Of a stretch of DNA of 64,000 bases, positions 54,041 to 64,000 are shown piece by piece. The DNA lies in NCBI RefSeq assembly GCF_902150065.1, contig NC_043986.1, positions 9,092,890 through 9,156,889 on the forward strand, written 5' to 3'. The DNA comes from Myripristis murdjan. Lineage: Eukaryota; Chordata; Actinopteri; Holocentriformes; Holocentridae. The notes under the pieces were generated by a model. That model did not search any database, had not been told where the DNA came from, and saw only the letters and a list, made by a program, of their open reading frames with translations. The position numbers and the translations under genes are program-made. The stretch's first letter is position 1. Each line of letters starts with the position of its first letter.

Positions 54041-54214
54041 TGTTAGCCAGTTTTATTGCCTTCGACCTAAACATGCAACACATTTCAACCCATTACATCC
54101 ACTTACCTCACTATATACTATATTTTGACAGGGGTTCAGACTGAGCTACAGTGTTCCCTTGAGCAAGGCATTCCCCCCATTGAATGATGGAAATGGCTGC
54201 CTTAAGAGATTATG

Positions 54215-54765
54215 TTGCCTGTAGGGGTGGGGGGAACAAATTGATTCACTTAAAGTATTGTGAATCCGTTGGGACCAAACATGTCATGCTTGGTTGTGGG
54301 CAAGGTGGTTAAATATCGCTCCAAAGTTCGGCAACATTTTGGCAGGTGACTTGGCATTTTCAGTGGGGTGCCTTGACCTCTGACCTCCAGATCTCTGAAT
54401 GACAGTGGGTTCTCTGGGCAGCCACGGCTCTCCCCTTTGCAGACATACCCACCTTATGCTGAGCCCATGCAGTTTGAGCCACAAATCATGCAGGTTTATG
54501 CATGCAGTATATGCATCTATACATTGGGTTTGACTGGAAAGCTGAGACTCCTGTGGACTCAATGAGCCCAAACTGTATTCATGTGTGACAATGTTAGCCC
54601 CCATAGTAGAGAGGCCATTTCTTTAAACTTGAAGTCACTGTGTAAAATGACCTTGTGACCTTTAGGATAATCAGAGCTTTATGAAACTGTATTGAATTGG
54701 CACCAAAGTATCGTGATCGTATTGAATCGGGAGATAAGCGTATAGTCCCGGCCCTGGTTACCTGC
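54215..54765 (-). repeat. Dispersed element of the GGCTGGGACGATAC family, copy 3
   Basis: Matches 28,440-29,095 in the same orientation, sharing TGACCTCTGACCTC, GGGTTCTCTGGGCAGCCACG and ACCTTTAGGA blocks, and ends AGTCCCGGCCCTGG. It lies in the VAPB-GNAS gap. Non-coding. Confidence 0.6.
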
Positions 54766-57085
54766 GCCTTTCCCTCTTTGTCCAAAGTCCACCCTTAAAA
54801 CCCGCAGAAGTCAGTTCCTTCATGACTCTACTCTGCAGATGTCAGCTGCTCTTGACAAAGCTGAAATGCAGCAGTGGGCTCTCTGAAGCCTATTTTTTGA
54901 CTTTCAGTGCAAACCTGACTGATCAAGCAAAACGTCTTCCTCCGAAATGCAAGTTATTATCATCAAGGCGAAAACATGAATCATGAGATGTGGCTGAGTC
55001 AGCAGCAACTGTTTCTAGACCGGCGACTTGCACAAATTTCCACCATCAGCACCATACAGTTCTGGATGTCTTTTTTTTTTTTTTTTTTTTTTTTTGATAA
55101 TCAAAAAAGAAATAAAAAATAAAATCAAAGTGAGGCTGATACTGGTTCTTCTGGATCTCTTGGAGCCATAATGATCTCTCATCATTGCCTTTGTTTCTGT
55201 TAGTTTGCTGGTTTAACATTGAGATTAATTAAATTTATTTCAACCAGTGATTTGTAGCATTATGTAGCAGAGCAGTGGCCCAGCACGGATCATATTCAGG
55301 GTCCGTTTAATGTGTACCCCCCCCCCCCCCCAAAAAAAAAACAAAAAAACAGAACAAACAAAAAAAAAAAACTAGTGGAATATTATGAATCTGGTACATT
55401 TGTTTTTGCATTACTGGGAAGTTTTAGCTCTAACTCTTTCTGAGCAGTGTGTGTCACAGAAGTTCCACATTAATGTGATCGAGCTGATGAATCTGTTGGC
55501 TGAATGGTTTGCTCCAGTATGTTCTCCTTCTTACAGCCGATGTTCTACACTTTTTTTTTTTGTCCCTTTGCTCAACCCCGTTATCGGGTCAATCTTAAAA
55601 TGTAGATCGACTTGTTTGTGTCACCATCCATACTGTGACGCGTGAGCTTCTGTCTTGCAGGAATGTTGTCAGTATGTACAGCAGCACCAAAGACACATTC
55701 CTGTACAATCAAATCTCACTTTAAGTTCCCCCTGGAATGAACTGAAAACTGTAGTCATCACATATTCACTACCACATCAGTGAAAATGTAATTGAACTGT
55801 ACAGGATCATCAAACACACAGCGACTTCGCCCCTGTGCTTCTAATGTAGCTTCTCCCAAACCACTGAACAATTTTTTTGGGCTGATTTTTAGTAAATATG
55901 TCTTTTCTGAAACAATTTATGACTAGATAAGGCTGTCCAGTGTTATATCTTTACTGTGACTGTTTACTGTGACATGAGACGAGATATAGTCTGAGATTTT
56001 GGGCATTATAATATTGTGTTATGGCATTAGTGTTGCCTTTTCCTGGTTTTACTTTTATTTATTTTACTTTTATTTGATATTGATGTCAATATATATCATG
56101 CTATTGGATTTTGTCCATGTTGTCCAATCTTATGTCCTATGATAAACACATGTATGATGCATGATGTCACTTTGTTGTAAGTGTAGCCCATCATTTCACA
56201 GCTCCAAAAAATAAAATAAAATAAAATAAAAATGTTTTTGTTTTTTTTACAGCACCAATAAATTAAATTAATGAATACATTTAAAGGGGCCATGTCTGGC
56301 TGCACAATAACAATCAAACAAACAAACAACTAGTCATTTGGCTGTGCTGCATGATAAAATTAAATCTAATTGTAGCCTTTTTTTTTTTTTTTTTTAAATG
56401 TACGAGGGTGTCCTTGTTAACCTCCATATTTTGGGAGAGGGCTGAGACCTGCTGTGTGTTTGGTTTTCCTACAAACTTCAGTGGAGTTCTGCCTGTCATT
56501 TGGGTGAGGAGATAAAACTGAACTGTCATTTTGGGGCGAACTGTTCCTTTAAGTGATTCCATTTTCTGATTCTGCTGATGGCAATATAGCTCTTCATTGT
56601 AATTTATGTATTTAAAAAGAGACTGTACATCAGGAGTCACATGTTGTAGCAATCATGAGAGTAAAGTTGCATATTCACTCATTGGCCAATCAGAGCCACC
56701 ACAGGCTTTTGCTTTGAGCACATACAGTATGCTGAATATATGGGGATTCATGGGGATGGGAAGATTTTAACTCTCATCTAAAAATTTCCATATATCCACT
56801 GTTCAAAACGGTGACCTTCCTGTGACAACCTCACTTTCCAAACTCCGCAGTTCCAGTCCAAACTATAAGCATCTTAAGAGGAAATGACTGTGTAAAAAAA
56901 AAAAAAATAATGAACAGGAAACTCCACTTCCTCTAGCACAGATATGCAATAACACTCCCTGCTGTTGCACATTTGTGGATAAGATTGCAAAAAATGCAAG
57001 TTTGGGGGAAAAAAAAGAGACAGAAATAAGGAAGTCCTGTGTGTGTATGGATGTGTAATGATGGACCTGTTGCTGTCTGCACCAA
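54766..57085. other. Intergenic gap between VAPB promoter side and GNAS 3' end
   Basis: The VAPB-GNAS gap runs from about 53,720 to 57,085. Beyond the two repeats at its left it holds a 24-base T run (55,072-55,095), a C17 run followed by A runs (55,316-55,380), a relic of the GGGCTGGGC family (55,970-56,110), and otherwise AT-rich unique-looking sequence. No gene recognised. Confidence 0.55.
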
Positions 57086-57777
57086 AAAAAACTTTATTTC
57101 TCAGAGCTCCTGTTCAGAAAGTAGAGACCCATATTTGATGTACACAGTAAATGAAGACTAGGGCACTGAAGTGAAGAGATGCTAATACTGTACAGGCCGC
57201 CTCTGTTGTGCAGGGCTAGGAAGGAGGACCCCCCTCCCTCCCCCTCCTGATATACATCAGAAAATAAATGGAAATGAATGTCTCTTTTTTTGCGATTGTT
57301 TTGTCTTTCTTTAGCAAAAAGAAAAAGATTTGTGTAGAAACAAGCAATGTTTTGCATTTGGGTATTTCTCATCACCTTTACTTTAAAGCTAAAAAAAAAT
57401 GTCTGAAGGAAATTAAAAAATGTAAATAAACACTTCTCATCTCCTCTTGAAACCCCTCGAAATGTCCTTTGCGGATGTCACGGACGAAACAAAAAGAAGA
57501 AACCTTCAACAACAACTTCAGTTCAAAGAATTTAAGTTATAGCAATACGTACACTGTCAAGTGTACAATTTGTCAAGGTTCATTTGATACTAATAAAATA
57601 CTTTTTTTTCTTTTTAAAACCCATATACATTTCATATATTTATCTTTTCTTGGGGGTATATGGATCCAAAAATAGATATTTAAATCATAAAGAGAGGATG
57701 GGGAGATAGGGGACAGAAATAAAAGTTCAAAAGCTACGAATGGTTGTCCTCCGTCCTCAAGGAGAAAGAGGAGAGAT

Positions 57778-57820
<43 letters not shown>

Positions 57821-58879
57821 GGAGGTGGTGAGGGAGGCTGGGAGTTAGGTTGGGATTGGCCAAGCAATACAGCGCAGTATGACACCCACTTTAGCTCATT
57901 ACACACGTACAGTCGTGATCAAGGCACAGGGATCTTCTAAAAGTTATTTTCTCAATAAAGTTGTACAAAATAATACATTTTACAGTCTGTACAAGAATAA
58001 TAGTTCAGCAGTAAAGTAAAGACAGACATACAAAGGAGCAGGAGGTCTTGGGGGAGGAAGGAGGAGCGATGGAGGGAGGAATGAACGAGGGAGGCGGGGC
58101 AGCGGGTGTTTGACCACATGAATAAAGATTAGTGTCCCATTTGTTATCACCTTCCTTTTTTTTTCAATTTCAAGATTACTCTTATTATTTTGTATTTTTT
58201 GTCCTCTAAAAAAAAAGAAGAAGAAGAAGAACATTGCCAGTGAGGGAACAGTGCGGGGTGGAAAGAGGTGACGAGGGGGAGCGAAGGAGGAGAAGGGAAA
58301 GAGGGGGGAGAAAATGAACTAAAAACAAAACAAACAAAAAAATGTCGGATTGAGAGTGAGGAAAAAAGAAAAAGACAGGCGAGGAGAAAGAAGCGGGGGG
58401 TGAAAAGAAGGCAAGAGTGACTGAGATAAAGAAAGAGAGCGCACAGGGCACGATGGCACAAAAAGTCTACACAGACAAAAAAAAAAAAACAGCTGTGGAG
58501 ACGATAAAACAGGGTCAATCATGACAAGATGAAGAGTTCTCTTTAACTTATATGGTACTGTACTGTAGAAGGATGCTTTTTGCCCTCCGTTTGTTAAGTC
58601 CAGTAAAAGTTGGCATTTTTGTTTTGCTTTTTATTTATTTATTTTTAAATTTTTTATTCATTATTATTTTTTCTTAAAACTCAGTATATCCTCCTCATGT
58701 TTTGCCGCGCCGCCAACAAGGCAGAGTCAGGCGGCAGGCGGCAAAAACAATCCCGTGGAGAAGCCGAGGGACTGACTGCTCGTCGTCGGCGTCCCCCGGT
58801 CAAACGTGTCCAAACTCCACCAGAGAGAAATTCACATCGGCGTTGGCTGTCCCCTGTCCCTTTTTTCCCGAAGCCCACG

Positions 58880-58914
<35 letters not shown>

Positions 58915-59924
58915 GCGACTGTTCACAAACGCACCCCTGGTCCTTTGTTAAAGCTGCTCCTCGGGGCTCGGCCGTGCAAGTCGGTCAGTCACGTTAATCT
59001 CAAAGCACTGTGCAGGAAAATCAGTCGGCAGGTCCACCGAACCAGCCTGTAAGTCAAGCTGGCTGCAGATCAGTGAAGTTTCAGCCCAGTCCAGTAAAAA
59101 GTGTGTGTGTGTGTGTGTGTGTGTGATACGTTTGTGTGCAAGCAGATACTGCGGTTGATTTCATGATTTCATGTGTGTGTGAGTGAGTGAAGGGCATCTG
59201 TGGTAGGAAAAGGATCGGCGTTGCATGTACGCTGCTTTATTCATCTAAGTCCTGAGCACAGTGCTTGTTTCTTTCTTTTAATTTTTATTTTTTATTCCGT
59301 TAAATACAGTGGAGTTCAGCTGATCCCGCTGTGACGTGATTATTCTCTATATGCATTTAATTCGACAGTAATCTCTTTCCGGGTTGCACTGCAGTAGTAG
59401 CGCTCTCAGATTTTCCATCTTAGCCTCAAGAAGGGGAATCTCACAGTCAAACCCTCAGTCCCTCATTACAGTCCAGGCCTGGTCGGTAGGCAGGGGGTGG
59501 GGGTGGGATGTGATTTATTTTTTTTTCTAGGGATTTTGGGAAAGATGTGGGCAGTGGGAGGGTGAACGGGGTGTCGGAGAAGATCAGAGTCTGTTAATTT
59601 TTCACCCCATCGTACATTTCCATCACAATCAGCTCTTTCTACTGCAGACAGGGAGGTTGCATCAGAGGGTTCGGGCAGGGGAAGGTCAGAGTTCAGCGTT
59701 CAGAGTCTGTGTATATGTGTGTGTTTGTGTCTAAGTGTGTCTGTGTGTGTTTTGGCCCCCTCCCCCCGTTCCTTCGCAGGAGCTCACACACTGCACTGAA
59801 GAGGGGAGTTCAGAGACTCAGGGTTCAGGGTTCAAAGTTCGATGTTTAATATATATATAGATATTTTTTTTTTTTTTTAGTTTGAGTGTGTGTGTGTTTT
59901 TGGCCGCACACCCTTCCCGTCCCA
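57086..59924 (-). other. gnas: GNAS 3' UTR (long), with candidate poly(A) signal
   Basis: Following the Gs-alpha stop, the minus strand is non-coding and lacks splice-bounded frames. Candidate AATAAA signals on the minus strand (plus-strand TTTATT) include 57093-57098 and others near 58,629. It contains (GA)n at 57,780-57,812, long purine/pyrimidine-biased stretches at 57,740-58,460, a 33-base T run at 58,882-58,914 and (GT)n at 59,100-59,126. Which signal is used cannot be told from sequence. Confidence 0.4.
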
Positions 59925-63540
<3,616 letters not shown>

Positions 63541-64000
63541 CTAGTTAAAATAATAATAATAAAAAAAAACAATAAAACAATCACAATAAAATTTGATTAT
63601 CAGACTTTTTTTTTTTTAACCCCAAACACAGGAAGAGGACTTTACATGTGTACACTTGTCATTAAGGATGCCAGGCATTCTGTTAAGGACCAAAATTATG
63701 CCAAAGTTACTTTTTCATCAGTTTAACCCTTTGATGCATGAATTATGAAAGCCTGAGTCAAGATTTTTTTCTTATGTGTTTTTACTCTTCTTAGCGCATG
63801 AACACTTTTGTGAGTCTCCATACTTCCTTCAGGATGCAGGACTGGTATTACCATGTCATGATACTAGTATTAATATGTTTTCAGCAACAAGAACTGACAG
63901 TCTCTGCATAAACCTCAATGGGGGGGAGCAGCAGAGAACATTCTAACAGCTGATATGCAATTCCACCATAGAAACCAATGCATTTAGGAGAAAATGACTT

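Overview
The window is nuclear DNA of a ray-finned fish, most likely a percomorph teleost. The evidence is vertebrate genes with compact introns (VAPB spans under 10 kb), many (CA)n arrays, fish-type piggyBac, hAT and Tc1/mariner relics, and no mammalian repeats. Five or six exons of each gene were identified by reading the translated peptides and checking splice sites and phases by hand; no database search was run.

Five of the six annotated genes are complete or nearly so and all six lie head-to-tail on the minus strand. From left to right (3' to 5' of the transcripts): L3MBTL1 (5' part only, 5-14,300, running off the left edge), SRSF6 (about 14,510-21,560), EIF2S2 (about 22,600-30,540), CHMP4B (about 31,500-40,700), VAPB (about 42,000-53,600), and GNAS/Gs-alpha (last six coding exons, about 57,090-63,540, running off the right edge). 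In human these genes lie on chromosome 20 in separated blocks: L3MBTL1-SRSF6, CHMP4B-EIF2S2, and VAPB-GNAS. The fish segment joins the three blocks. The genes are mostly housekeeping and do not form one pathway: chromatin reader, splicing factor, translation initiation factor, ESCRT-III subunit, ER contact-site tether, and G protein.

The reading frames of EIF2S2, VAPB, GNAS and SRSF6 exons 1-5 are exactly consistent in phase. In contrast, L3MBTL1 (two exons, eight single-base events), SRSF6 (last exon, one) and CHMP4B (exon 3, two) carry single-base indels, mainly in short homopolymers, while the encoded residues stay conserved. I read this as local sequence/assembly error rather than gene decay.

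Between and inside the genes are recognisable non-autonomous DNA transposons: a hAT-like element with an 8-bp duplication nested in an older repeat; two piggyBac-like MITEs with TTAA ends; a second hAT-like element; a Tc1/mariner transposase tail; and several repeat families present two or three times. Other points worth checking are an L3MBTL1 exon flanked by complementary (UG)n and (CA)n tracts, a candidate poison exon in SRSF6 intron 2, CRE cores at three promoters, and clusters of GCTAAC/GTTAGC words at four promoters. I found no convincing novel multi-gene system, no CRISPR array, no rRNA or tRNA gene, and no convincing plus-strand protein gene.
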